64,000 nucleotides of DNA. It comes from Methylomonas methanica (lineage in GTDB: Bacteria > Pseudomonadota > Gammaproteobacteria > Methylococcales > Methylomonadaceae). Positions 50,748 to 60,314 of this stretch are shown here, one piece after another (within the stretch, counting starts at the first letter, position 1; every line of letters begins with the position of its first letter). The DNA is taken from assembly GCA_001644045.1 (NCBI GenBank), contig LUUF01000063.1, positions 19,213 through 83,212 on the forward strand, in the 5' to 3' direction. The translations under genes were made by a program, and so were the position numbers. Under the pieces are notes generated by a model that ran no database searches, was not told the DNA's origin, and was given only the letters and a program-made list of their open reading frames with translations.

Positions 50748-52343
50748 TTAGTTTTTTTCGACGGTTACCGGAATTTTGATCTGCACCCTGCCTCGCGGTT
50801 TCAAAGGGCCGCCGCCAAACAGATTGACCTTGTTGTTGCCAGACGAACAACCGTTGCCATCGCTAAAACCGCAACCGCCCTGCTCGGTATACGCATCGAA
50901 AGTCGAACTGGCGTACTCGCGGTGGCTGGTCGGAATCACGAAACGGTCTTCGTAATTGGCGATTGCCATGGTGTGGTACATGTCTTCCACCTGCGCCTGG
51001 CTCAAATCCACCTGTTCCAGCACGGCGGTATTGACCACCCCGTCGACGGTTTTGCCGCGCATGTAACTGCGCATCGCCAGCATGCGTTGTAAGGCCAGTT
51101 CGACCGGCTGCTCCTTGCCGGCGGTGAGCAGATTGGCCAGATAGCGCACCGGAATTCTTAACGAATGCACATCCGGAATATCGCCATCCATGCCGATTTG
51201 ATCATTTTCTGCTGCAGCCTGAATCGGCGACAGCGGTGGCACGTACCAAACCATCGGTAGGGTGCGGAATTCCGGATGCAATGGGAACGCCACCTTCCAG
51301 TCCATCGCCATTTTGTAAACCGGCGAAGCCTGAGCAGCCGTCAGCCAGGATTCCGGAATACCGGCTGCACGGGCTTCGGCTTGCACTTCTTTATCGTAAG
51401 GATCGAGAAAAATATCCAGCTGTTGCTGATACAAATCCTGCTCATTTTCACAACTGGCAGCCGCTTCGATACGGTCGGCATCGTACAGCAGCACGCCCAG
51501 ATAACGGATACGGCCGACGCAGGTTTCAGAACACACCGTCGGTTCGCCAGCTTCAATACGCGGGTAGCAAAAGACGCATTTTTCAGATTTACCGGTTTGC
51601 CAGTTGTAATAGATTTTTTTATACGGACACGCTGACACGCACATTCGCCAGCCCCGGCATTTATCCTGATCGATCAAAACAATGCCATCTTCTTCGCGTT
51701 TGTATATCGAGCCACTGGGACAGGCGGCAACGCAAGTGGGATTCAAACAGTGTTCGCACAGGCGTGGCAGATACATCATGAAGGTATTTTCAAATTCACC
51801 GTAGATGTCTTTCTGCACTTGCTCGAAATTGACATCGCGGGAGCGCGAAGCAAACTCGGTGCCGAGAATTTCTTCCCAATTCGGGCCGTTTTCGATTTTT
51901 TCCATGCGCTGCCCAGTCAACAAGGAACGTGGTCGTGCGGTTGGTGGGGTTTTGGTTTCCGGGGCGTTATGTAAATGCTGATAGTCGAAATCAAACGGCT
52001 CGTAATAGTCGTCAATCGACGGCATATTGGGATTAGCGAAAATATTACGCAGGATCTCACGCTTGCCGCCTTGGCGCGGCTCGATCTTGCCGTTGATCTT
52101 GCGCAACCAGCCGCCTTGCCATTTGTCCTGATTTTCCCATTGCTGCGGAAAGCCGACACCGGGTTTGCTTTCGACATTATTGAACCAGGCGTATTCGACG
52201 CCGCTACGCGAGGTCCAGACGTTTTTGCAGGTGATGGAACAGGTGTGGCAACCGATACATTTATCTAGATTCAGCACCATGCCGATTTGGGCGCGGATGT
52301 TGCGCGCCTTTTTGGGAGGTTGGGTTGAGGTGGTATTGGTCAT
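50748..52343 (-). CDS. narH: Respiratory nitrate reductase beta subunit (iron-sulfur)
   Basis: The 531-aa protein carries NarH Fe-S motifs: CIGCHTCSITCKNVW, CEHCLNPTCVAACPSGSIY, CRGWRMCVSACPYKKIY and CVFCYPRIEAGEPTVCSETC. One Cys is replaced by Trp (CRGW), as is normal for the [3Fe-4S] cluster of NarH. It conducts electrons from NarI to NarG. Its start overlaps the narG stop by one base. Confidence 0.96.
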   Translation of the reverse strand: MTNTTSTQPPKKARNIRAQIGMVLNLDKCIGCHTCSITCKNVWTSRSGVEYAWFNNVESKPGVGFPQQWENQDKWQGGWLRKINGKIEPRQGGKREILRNIFANPNMPSIDDYYEPFDFDYQHLHNAPETKTPPTARPRSLLTGQRMEKIENGPNWEEILGTEFASRSRDVNFEQVQKDIYGEFENTFMMYLPRLCEHCLNPTCVAACPSGSIYKREEDGIVLIDQDKCRGWRMCVSACPYKKIYYNWQTGKSEKCVFCYPRIEAGEPTVCSETCVGRIRYLGVLLYDADRIEAAASCENEQDLYQQQLDIFLDPYDKEVQAEARAAGIPESWLTAAQASPVYKMAMDWKVAFPLHPEFRTLPMVWYVPPLSPIQAAAENDQIGMDGDIPDVHSLRIPVRYLANLLTAGKEQPVELALQRMLAMRSYMRGKTVDGVVNTAVLEQVDLSQAQVEDMYHTMAIANYEDRFVIPTSHREYASSTFDAYTEQGGCGFSDGNGCSSGNNKVNLFGGGPLKPRGRVQIKIPVTVEKN

Positions 52344-55300
52344 TATGCGTTCTCCTGCTGATTCGCCACACCGGGTTCATCCATCCAGTCAATTTTGTTC
52401 ATTTTTCTTACAATCACAAACTCGTCGCGATTGCTGCCCACCGTGCCGTAATAGTTAAAACCATAGCTCTGCTGCGCATAACCGCCGATCATGTGGGTCG
52501 GTTTCAAGGTTACCCGTGTCACAGAGTTGTGGATGCCGCCACGGGCGCCGGTGATTTCCGAGCCGGGAGTGTTGACGATTTTTTCCTGAGCGTGATACAT
52601 CATGGTCATGCCTTCCGGCACCCGCTGGCTAACCACGGCGCGAGCGCTCAACGCACCATTGACGTTGAATGCCTCGAGCCAGTCGTTATCCTTAACATTC
52701 ATTTTTACCGCATCAATTTCACTGATCCAGACGATAGGACCGCCGCGGGACAAGGTCAGCATCAGCAAATTGTCGCTGTAGGTGCTATGGATGCCCCATT
52801 TTTGATGTGGGGTCAAAAAATTCAGCACTAATTCAGGATTGCCATTGCTTTTAGCGCCGAGCAACGGCTTGATCGTTTGCATATCGACAGGCGGTTTGTA
52901 GACGCACAAGGTCTCGCCGAAAGCCCGCATCCAATTGTGATCCTGATAAAACTGCTGGCGGCCAGTTAAGGTGCGCCAAGGGATACGTTCGTGGACATTG
53001 GTATAACCGGCGTTGTAGCAAACTTTTTCCGATTCCAGGCCGCTCCAGGTCGGCGATGAGAGAATCTTGCGCGGTTGCGCCACAATATCGCGGAAACGAA
53101 TTTTGTCGTCCTCGCGTGGTAGCGCCAGATGGGTATGATCCCTGCCGGTGGCCTTACTCAGCGCCGCCCAGGCTTTAACCGCAACATGGCCGTTGGTTTC
53201 CGGGGCTAGCGTCAGAATCACTTCTGCGGCTTCGATATCCGATTCGATGCGCGGCAAGCCTTCGCTAATGCCCTGTTCAGTCACCCTCCGGTTCAATTCG
53301 CCTAAAAGTTTCACTTCGTCTTCGGTATTCCAGGCGATGCCTTTGCCACCGTTGCCGATCTTGTTCATTAACGGACCGAGCGCGGTGTACATTTTGTAGG
53401 TATTGGGATAATCGCGCTCCACCACCACCAGATTCGGCATGGTTTTTCCGGGTATGGCTTCGCACTGGCCTTTTTTCCAGTCCTTCACATCCATGGCTTG
53501 CGCCAGTTCGCTGGGGGTATCGTGCAGGGTCGGGACGGCGACGATGTCTTTTTCAATACCCAGATGGCCTACGCTCAACTCCGAAAATTTACGAGCGATA
53601 CCTTTGTAGATTTCCCAGTCCGAACGCGATTCCCAGGCCGGGTCAACAGCTTGAGATAAGGGATGAATGAAGGGATGCATGTCCGAGGTATTCAGATCGT
53701 TTTTCTCGTACCAGGTGGCGGTCGGCAACACGATGTCGGAATACAAACAGGTGGTGGACAGGCGAAAATCCAACGTGACTAATAAGTCCAATTTGCCTTC
53801 CGCGCCTTGCTCATGCCATTTTACATCCAGCGGTTTTTCGCCGCCCTCGACGCCCAAATCCTTGCCTTGCACGCCATTCTGGGTGCCGAGCAAATATTTC
53901 AGAAAATATTCGTGGCCCTTACCGGACGAGCCCAGCAAATTGGAGCGCCAGACGAATAGATTGCGCGGGAAGTTAAGCGGGTTGTCCGGGTCTTCGCAGG
54001 ACATTTTCAAACTGCCCTTTTTTAGGCCTTCAACGACAAAATCGACCGGATTTTGTCCGGCCTGCTCGGCGTCCTTGCACACTTGCAGCGGATTTGTCTG
54101 CAACTGCGGCGCGGAAGGTAACCAACCCATACGTTCGGCGCGGACGTTGAAGTCGATCAGGCTGCCTTGCCAGTCTTTCGGGTCGGCCAACGGCGACAGA
54201 ATTTCTTTCACTTTGAGTTTTTCGTAACGCCATTGATTGGTGTGGCTGTAGAAAAACGAGGTGCTGTTCATTTGCCGGGGCGGACGTTTCCAGTCCAGGC
54301 CAAAGGCCAGCGGTAGCCAGCCGGTTTGAGGGCGCAGTTTTTCCTGGCCGACATAATGCGCCCAACCGCCGCCGGACTGGCCGATACAGCCGCACATCAT
54401 CAACAGATTGATGATGCCACGGTAATTCATATCCATGTGATACCAATGATTCAAACCCGCACCCAAAATCACCATCGAACGGCCCTGGGTTTTCTCGGCG
54501 TTGTCGGCAAAAGCGCGCGCCACCGCAATCACGTTCTGGCGTTTGACGCCGGTGATTTTTTCTTGCCAAGCCGGGGTGTACGGAATGTCGGCGTCGTAGC
54601 TGTCGGCGACATTACTTCCGCCCAAGTCGCGGTCTATCCCGTAGTTAGCAATCAACAAATCAAATACCGTGGTTGCCAGTACTTCGCTGCCATCAGCCAG
54701 AGTGATTTTCTTGACGGGTACGTTGCGTTTTTGAATCGTGTCGTGGGTGGAATGAGTGAAATGCGGATGCTCTGAACCACCGAAATATGGGAAGCCGACG
54801 GTTGCCACCTCATCGCGGGTGTCGATCAGGCTGAGCCGGAGTTTGACTTCAGCGGTATCGACTTTTTGTTCGATATTCCAACGCCCGCTTTCGCCCCAGC
54901 GAAAACCAATGGCGCCATCAGGCGGGATGATCTGGCCGCCGATCTCGTCGTAAGCCACCGTTTTCCAATCGGGATTGTTGTCCTGGCCCAACTGGCTGGA
55001 AAAGTCTGAGGCCCGAAAAAACCGATCCTGTACATAAAAACGGCCTTTTTTCTTCAACATCACCAGCATCGGCAGGTCGGTGTTTTCGCGCACGTAGTTA
55101 GTGAAATACTCGCTTTGTCGCTGCACGTGAAATTCTTTGAGAATGACATGACCCAAAGCCATGGCCAGCGCAGCATCGGTGCCCTGTTTGGGATGCAGCC
55201 ACAAATCGGCAAATTTACTGGCTTCGGAATAATCCGGGCTGACCACCACCACTTTGGCGCCACGATAGCGGGCTTCGGTCATGAAATGGGCGTCGGGGGT

Positions 55301-56080
55301 GCGGGTTTGCGGAACGTTGGAACCCCACATCATCAAGAAACCGGCGTTATACCAGTCGGCCGATTCCGGTACGTCGGTCTGTTCGCCCCAGGTTTGGGGC
55401 GAGGCAGGCGGCAAATCGCAATACCAGTCGTAAAAACTCATGCTGACGCCGCCAATCAACGACAGATAGCGGCTACCGGCCGCGTAAGACACCATGGACA
55501 TGGCCGGAATCGGCGAGAAGCCGATGATGCGATCCGGACCATAGGTTTTGGCGGTGTATACATTGGAGGCGGCGATGATCTCGTTGACTTCGTCCCAGCT
55601 GGTGCGCACCAAACCGCCCATACCGCGCTTGCTTTTGTATTCATGGGCTTTGGCGGGATCTTCGACGATGCTGGCCCAGGCTTCAATTGGTTCCAGGGTT
55701 TTGCGGACTTCTCGCCACAATCGAACCAGTCGGCTGCGAATCAGCGGGTATTTCAAGCGATTGGCACTGTACAAATACCAGGAATAACTGGCGCCACGAG
55801 GGCAGCCGCGCGGTTCATGGTTGGGCAGTTCCGGGCGAGTACGCGGATAATCGGTTTGCTGGGTTTCCCAGGTCACCAAGCCGTTTTTGACATAGATTTT
55901 CCAGCTGCAGGAACCGGTACAGTTGACGCCGTGCGTCGAGCGCACCACTTTGTCATGTTGCCAGCGCTGGCGATAGCTGTCCTCCCAACTTCTATCTTCG
56001 TTGGTTACGATGCCGTGATCGCCGGAAAAGGCGCCGACTTTTTTCTTGAAAAACATCAGGCGATCTAGGAAATGGCTCAT
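52343..56080 (-). CDS. narG: Respiratory nitrate reductase catalytic subunit
   Basis: The 1,245-aa molybdenum enzyme starts MSHFLDRLMFFKKK and has HGVNCTGSCSWKIYVKNGLVTWE, the [4Fe-4S] His/Cys motif near residue 50. It continues GCPRGASYSWYLYSANRLKYP, YCDLPPASPQTWGEQTD and FRLSTTCLYSDIVLPTATWYEKND. It reduces nitrate to nitrite with a bis-MGD cofactor on the cytoplasmic face. The gene seems intact, and its order (narK, cytochrome c, narGHJI, nirK) suggests one operon. Confidence 0.97.
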   Translation of the reverse strand: MSHFLDRLMFFKKKVGAFSGDHGIVTNEDRSWEDSYRQRWQHDKVVRSTHGVNCTGSCSWKIYVKNGLVTWETQQTDYPRTRPELPNHEPRGCPRGASYSWYLYSANRLKYPLIRSRLVRLWREVRKTLEPIEAWASIVEDPAKAHEYKSKRGMGGLVRTSWDEVNEIIAASNVYTAKTYGPDRIIGFSPIPAMSMVSYAAGSRYLSLIGGVSMSFYDWYCDLPPASPQTWGEQTDVPESADWYNAGFLMMWGSNVPQTRTPDAHFMTEARYRGAKVVVVSPDYSEASKFADLWLHPKQGTDAALAMALGHVILKEFHVQRQSEYFTNYVRENTDLPMLVMLKKKGRFYVQDRFFRASDFSSQLGQDNNPDWKTVAYDEIGGQIIPPDGAIGFRWGESGRWNIEQKVDTAEVKLRLSLIDTRDEVATVGFPYFGGSEHPHFTHSTHDTIQKRNVPVKKITLADGSEVLATTVFDLLIANYGIDRDLGGSNVADSYDADIPYTPAWQEKITGVKRQNVIAVARAFADNAEKTQGRSMVILGAGLNHWYHMDMNYRGIINLLMMCGCIGQSGGGWAHYVGQEKLRPQTGWLPLAFGLDWKRPPRQMNSTSFFYSHTNQWRYEKLKVKEILSPLADPKDWQGSLIDFNVRAERMGWLPSAPQLQTNPLQVCKDAEQAGQNPVDFVVEGLKKGSLKMSCEDPDNPLNFPRNLFVWRSNLLGSSGKGHEYFLKYLLGTQNGVQGKDLGVEGGEKPLDVKWHEQGAEGKLDLLVTLDFRLSTTCLYSDIVLPTATWYEKNDLNTSDMHPFIHPLSQAVDPAWESRSDWEIYKGIARKFSELSVGHLGIEKDIVAVPTLHDTPSELAQAMDVKDWKKGQCEAIPGKTMPNLVVVERDYPNTYKMYTALGPLMNKIGNGGKGIAWNTEDEVKLLGELNRRVTEQGISEGLPRIESDIEAAEVILTLAPETNGHVAVKAWAALSKATGRDHTHLALPREDDKIRFRDIVAQPRKILSSPTWSGLESEKVCYNAGYTNVHERIPWRTLTGRQQFYQDHNWMRAFGETLCVYKPPVDMQTIKPLLGAKSNGNPELVLNFLTPHQKWGIHSTYSDNLLMLTLSRGGPIVWISEIDAVKMNVKDNDWLEAFNVNGALSARAVVSQRVPEGMTMMYHAQEKIVNTPGSEITGARGGIHNSVTRVTLKPTHMIGGYAQQSYGFNYYGTVGSNRDEFVIVRKMNKIDWMDEPGVANQQENA

Positions 56081-56149
56081 TGCAAGTGTCCGTTGTTTTT
56101 AAATGTTTTATCGTGTGGCATGGGTGCGATGCCTACCATGAGCTGGGTT

Positions 56150-56578
56150 TTAATGCTGGGTACGGATTTGATAGCTGGCGTGGCAGGCAACACATTTAGT
56201 CATTGAGGCGCTTAGCTGGCTTAGGCTGTGTTTCGAGTCTTTCATAGATTCCGCATCTGCCGCGATTTGGTCAAAGTCTTGATGCACAGTCATCCCCAAC
56301 TTCATGAATTCTTGTGGCAATGCGCCCTTGAGATGATCCTCGGCTTTGTGCGCCATCGTCATACCCAAGAGTCTCGCTTGTTGGGCTACGGCAGCCATAT
56401 CATCCTTGGCAAGCGCGTCAAGTATGCTTTGAGTACCGGATAGTAAGGCCCGCATCTCCTGCAACACATGCTCGCGTTGGGGCTCACTGAGTTTGAGTAT
56501 CTGACGTTTATCGGTCTCTTCTGCGACGACGGCGTTAGCAAATACGCCTAAAATCAGCATAAATAATAGTTTGTTCAA
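56150..56578 (-). CDS. Cytochrome c'/c-556-like periplasmic haem protein
   Basis: The 142-aa protein has a signal (NKLLFMLILGVFANAVVA) and ends with a single haem-binding motif CVACH (KCVACHASYQIR). It has a four-helix bundle pattern in between. This layout fits cytochrome c' or c-556 proteins, which bind NO or shuttle electrons. The start is a TTG at 56578 with AGGAG perfectly placed; an ATG further upstream is not near a ribosome site. It lies between the fused narK and narG, so it probably protects against or responds to NO. Confidence 0.75.
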   Translation of the reverse strand: MNKLLFMLILGVFANAVVAEETDKRQILKLSEPQREHVLQEMRALLSGTQSILDALAKDDMAAVAQQARLLGMTMAHKAEDHLKGALPQEFMKLGMTVHQDFDQIAADAESMKDSKHSLSQLSASMTKCVACHASYQIRTQH

Positions 56579-56640
56579 TTTAATCTCCTGGTCAAAATAT
56601 AGGGTTACACCCTGCTTGGGTTTGGCTGAGATGGCGCATA

Positions 56641-59316
56641 TCAACACGGCATTTCAGCCTGTTTTCTGGCGTACCACCACCAAGTCATAAGCATGCAGCT
56701 CAGATAAAAGCCGATAAAACAATACAAAGCCGCATCAGGGTAACCGGTTAGACTGATCGCGGTACCGTAACTTTTGGGAATAAAAAACGCACCATAAGCG
56801 GCAATTGCCGAGCTAAACCCTAGTACGGCAGCCGATTCCTTGGCGGCATCGCGCCGAGCCTGCGTCATGGCGGCTTCACTTTGATCCGGCGAGGCCCGTT
56901 GGCGTTCGGTCAAAAAAATCACCGGAATCATCCGAAAGGTCGAGCCGTTACCGATACCGGTGGTCAGAAACAGCAGTAGGAACATGGACAGAAAACCTGC
57001 GAAATCGCCGCCCACGCCGCCGCGTGGCATGAAATGCAACACACCAAACACCGCCACCGTCATCACCATAAAATTCCACAAGGTAACTCGGGCACCTCCT
57101 AATTTATCGGCTAGCCAGCCGCCTAACGGACGACTCAATGCGCCCACTAACGGCCCTAAAAAGGCATATTGGGTAGGATTTAGATCGGGAAACAAGGTTT
57201 TGATCAACATCGGCAATCCGGCTGAATAGCCGATGAAAGAACCGAAAGTACCGGTATACAGCCAACACATTAGCCAGTTGTGTTTGCGTTTGAAGATGAC
57301 CGCCTGATCTTTGAAGGAGGCTTTGGCGGAAGCAATGTCGTTCATGCCAAACCAAGCCGCAATGGTAGCGGCGATGATAAACGGCACCCAGATGAATCCT
57401 GCGTTTTGCAGCCACATTTCCTTGGTCACACCGTCCTTGAGCCAAGTTTGCGGCTCGCCGCCCAAAGCACCGAACACACCTGCTGTAATCACCAGCGGCA
57501 CCACGAACTGCACGGTACTGACACCAAGATTGCCCAGGCCGGCATTCAATCCCAGTGCGGCGCCCTTTTTTGCTTGCGGGAAGAAGAAGCTGATATTGGC
57601 CATGCTGGAAGCAAAATTGCCGCCGCCGAAACCGCATAATAAAGCCAGCACCAGCATCAGCAAATACGGTGTGTCGGGATTTTGTACCGCGTAACCGATC
57701 CAGATCGCCGGTAACAATAACGATGCAGTGCTAAATGTGGTCCAGCGCCTGCCGCCGAAAATCGGCACCATGAACGAATAAAAAATCCGCAAAGTAGCGC
57801 CGGAAAGCCCGGGTAGCGCGGTCAGCCAGAACAACTGGTTGGTAGTGAATCTGAAACCTATGTTAGGCAGATTGATTACCACCACGCTCCAGACCATCCA
57901 CATCGCAAAGGCCAGCAGCAAGCAAGGGATACTGATCCACAGGTTGCGATTGGCGATACGCTTGCCGGTACTGGCCCAGAAACTTTCGTCTTCAGGGTTC
58001 CATTCGGTTAGCAGTAGCGGCGACGGATCGGCCAGTTCAGGTAGATCGCGACTGATGCTATCGATTTGAGGGGCTGCATGGTGATACGACTGTAAAATGG
58101 CGTAATGCATCCAGGCTAGTGAGACGGCGACCAGCACAAACAGCAGCATGAAACAGCTGCTCCATAAGCCGGTCAAATCCAGCAACATGCCGAAAGTCAA
58201 CGGCAGCAAAAAACCGCCCAGACCACCGATCATACCGACTACACCGCCAACTGCGCCGACATTGTTGGGATAGTATTCGGGGATGTGTTTGTAGACGGCT
58301 GCTTTACCCAGCGACATGAATACGCCGAGTACAAACAAGATCAATACGAAAGCGACCGGGCCAGTCGACAGATTAAAGTTAATGTCGCCATGTGCGCTAT
58401 GCACAATGTACTCAGTGGGCGGATAGGAGAGGATAAAGGTACAGATGGCAGAGACGCTGAAAGTCCAGTACATAACTCGTCGCGCACCGATACGGTCGGA
58501 CAGCCAGCCACCCAAAGCGCGGAACAAACTGCCGGGGATGGAATATATCGCCCCCATCAAACCAGCGGTTTTTACATCAAAACCATAAGCGCCGACCATG
58601 TAACGCGGCAGCCATAACGCCAACGCCACAAAAGCGCCGAATACAAAAAAGTAATACAGCGAGAAACGCCAGACCTGTAGGTTTTTCAGAGGCTCAAGCT
58701 GTTTCATAAACGGTTCCGGCGCTGCACCGGTTTGCAGACGTGATTTCAAAACCGGATCGTCATCTGTTGTAAACCAGAAGACAATCGCCATCACCACCAA
58801 AGCACTAGCCCAGATCTGCGCCACCGCATGCCAGCCAAAAGCCACCATAACAAAGGGGGCGGTAAATTTGGTCACAGCCGCGCCAACGTTGCCCAAGCCA
58901 AATATACCGAGTGCAAAGCCTTGCTTCTCCCGCGGAAACCAGCGCGACACATAGGCAATCCCCACCGCAAACGAACCACCGGCTATGCCTATGCCCAGCG
59001 CGGCGACTAAATACATCTGGTAGGTATCGACGGTTGTTAGCAGAAAAGTCGCCAACGCCGCAGATAGCATGACCGACACCAGCACCAGTCGACCACCATA
59101 TTGATCTGTCCAAATGCCCAAAACCAGTCTGATCAGCGAACCAGTCAAAATCGGCGTGCCGACCAGCAAGCCAAACTCGGTTTCGCTCAGTTGTAATTCC
59201 TGGCGAATCTGTAAACCGATAATCGAAAAAATGGTCCAGACTGCGAAGCAAACGGTAAATGCTAGTGTGCTCGCGGTTAATGCGCGCGTTGATTCAGGGT
59301 CTGCTGTGCTATTCAA
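56641..59316 (-). CDS. narK: NarK1-NarK2 fused nitrate/nitrite transporter
   Basis: The 891-aa protein contains two complete major-facilitator halves, about 24 membrane segments. Half one starts STLAFTVCFAVWTIFSIIGLQIRQELQLSETEFGLL and has GIAGGSFAVGIAYVSRWFPREKQGFALGIFGLGNVGAAVT. Half two, from about residue 460, has GFGGGNFASSMANISFFFPQAKKGAALGLNAGLGNLG. In known fusions one half does nitrate/proton uptake and the other nitrate-nitrite exchange. It starts at TTG 59316 with AAAGGAAG upstream and leads the nar operon. Confidence 0.93.
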   Translation of the reverse strand: MNSTADPESTRALTASTLAFTVCFAVWTIFSIIGLQIRQELQLSETEFGLLVGTPILTGSLIRLVLGIWTDQYGGRLVLVSVMLSAALATFLLTTVDTYQMYLVAALGIGIAGGSFAVGIAYVSRWFPREKQGFALGIFGLGNVGAAVTKFTAPFVMVAFGWHAVAQIWASALVVMAIVFWFTTDDDPVLKSRLQTGAAPEPFMKQLEPLKNLQVWRFSLYYFFVFGAFVALALWLPRYMVGAYGFDVKTAGLMGAIYSIPGSLFRALGGWLSDRIGARRVMYWTFSVSAICTFILSYPPTEYIVHSAHGDINFNLSTGPVAFVLILFVLGVFMSLGKAAVYKHIPEYYPNNVGAVGGVVGMIGGLGGFLLPLTFGMLLDLTGLWSSCFMLLFVLVAVSLAWMHYAILQSYHHAAPQIDSISRDLPELADPSPLLLTEWNPEDESFWASTGKRIANRNLWISIPCLLLAFAMWMVWSVVVINLPNIGFRFTTNQLFWLTALPGLSGATLRIFYSFMVPIFGGRRWTTFSTASLLLPAIWIGYAVQNPDTPYLLMLVLALLCGFGGGNFASSMANISFFFPQAKKGAALGLNAGLGNLGVSTVQFVVPLVITAGVFGALGGEPQTWLKDGVTKEMWLQNAGFIWVPFIIAATIAAWFGMNDIASAKASFKDQAVIFKRKHNWLMCWLYTGTFGSFIGYSAGLPMLIKTLFPDLNPTQYAFLGPLVGALSRPLGGWLADKLGGARVTLWNFMVMTVAVFGVLHFMPRGGVGGDFAGFLSMFLLLFLTTGIGNGSTFRMIPVIFLTERQRASPDQSEAAMTQARRDAAKESAAVLGFSSAIAAYGAFFIPKSYGTAISLTGYPDAALYCFIGFYLSCMLMTWWWYARKQAEMPC

Positions 59317-59508
59317 GGTCGAACTTCCTTTCTTGTCAGCGAACTCGGTTAATTGCTAAATGTTGTCAGGTTAAGACCAATGATGTTAGAAGCATCAACG
59401 TTTAGATCAATTTTCAGAGTACGCCTAATGTTTATAGATACTGGCGTAAATTAAGAAACTTAAAAAATCTTTCAAGTACTTTAGAGAGATGATCTAAGAA
59501 ACTGATTA

Positions 59509-59531
59509 AACATGTATTTGAAATACTTGTT
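59509..59531. promoter_or_regulatory. NsrR-like operator upstream of narK
   Basis: AACATGTATTT, G, AAATACTTGTT is an 11-1-11 inverted repeat. It closely follows the NsrR consensus (AAGATGYATTT, any base, AAATRCATCTT). It lies about 195 bp ahead of narK and would link the nar operon to nitric oxide. Confidence 0.5.
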
Positions 59532-59900
59532 TTTATGAAGTATAGAAGCCATCTACGCTGATTTCAAATACAAAATTGTTACAAGTTTTTATGACAGCGT
59601 AGCGCGTGCTGGTATTTCAGCCATTTACCTGCTCACGAGGCTTCTTTATTATTTGATCGTTGCTTTCCCCGCTACCTTTGAATTGTTCATCTTAATATCC
59701 ATTAGATGCAGGTAAGCAGTCGGGGAATTAGCAGATGCGCCTTTCCTTTTGGTGATAATTGAGCGTATCCGGTCGATTGGAAACGGATGTTGTTGAATGT
59801 AAAGGAAGAGTTACACGAGATTGCGATCTTAAACCTGATAGACGGCCCAATCGCATAATTGCCGTCTGATCTTGCAGAAACACGGCGCTAAGCGAGGTCG

Positions 59901-59925
59901 GCGTTGACGCCGATAACGTCAACGC
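59901..59925. promoter_or_regulatory. Perfect 9-bp dyad between narK and rubredoxin genes
   Basis: GCGTTGACG (59901-59909) and CGTCAACGC (59917-59925) are separated by seven bases. There is no U tract on either side, so an operator is more likely than a terminator. Confidence 0.35.
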
Positions 59926-60086
59926 ACCTTGGCGCCACTTACGTTTTGCTGATTCCGCGGGATGCCAGTGGCGACTTTTTTGTAGTGATATTGATATCTA
60001 CGTTGGCAACCACCATCGTTATTCGCATTTTAGCAATACCCTGATTAATAAATTATTTTGCAAGGTTATCAGAGTCGCTCTAAATC

Positions 60087-60266
60087 TTAAGCTGGATAGA
60101 CTAATAATTTGAAAAAACTTTTCGGCGCGCCACAAATCGGGCACGACCAGTCATCGGAAATATCTTCCCACCGTGTCCCTGGTGCAATGCCGCTATCAGG
60201 GTCGCCTTGGGCTTCGTCATAAAAATGTTCACATTCCATACAGTGGTATTTTTTATACTCAGTCAT
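60087..60266 (-). CDS. Rubredoxin
   Basis: The 59-aa protein reads [22 protein letters not shown], then [29 protein letters not shown] and CPIC provide the four Cys ligands of the single iron, and GT-W-DI--DW-CP is the standard rubredoxin core. The ATG at 60266 follows AAGAGG. It is the last gene behind the MOSC protein and the HTH regulator. Rubredoxins transfer single electrons; here it could serve NO or O2 reduction, perhaps fed by the flavoprotein at 44855. Confidence 0.93.
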   Translation of the reverse strand: MTEYKKYHCMECEHFYDEAQGDPDSGIAPGTRWEDISDDWSCPICGAPKSFFKLLVYPA

Positions 60267-60314
60267 CTTTAACCTCTTAGGATAAACAAAAAATATTCAA
60301 CGCCGAGTCATCAC

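Larger units (their letters stand above)
59317..60086. other. Gene-free region upstream of narK
   Basis: The 770 bp carry the leader and presumed promoter of the narK-nar operon, an NsrR-like operator (59509-59531) and a 9-bp dyad (59901-59925). No convincing gene was found; a short minus-strand frame at 59728-59922 lacks a ribosome site. Confidence 0.55.

Noticed and set aside
59728..59922. Open frame of 64 codons on the minus strand
   Set aside because: It has no ribosome site, shows Ser/Thr/Arg-rich chance composition and spans the perfect dyad.
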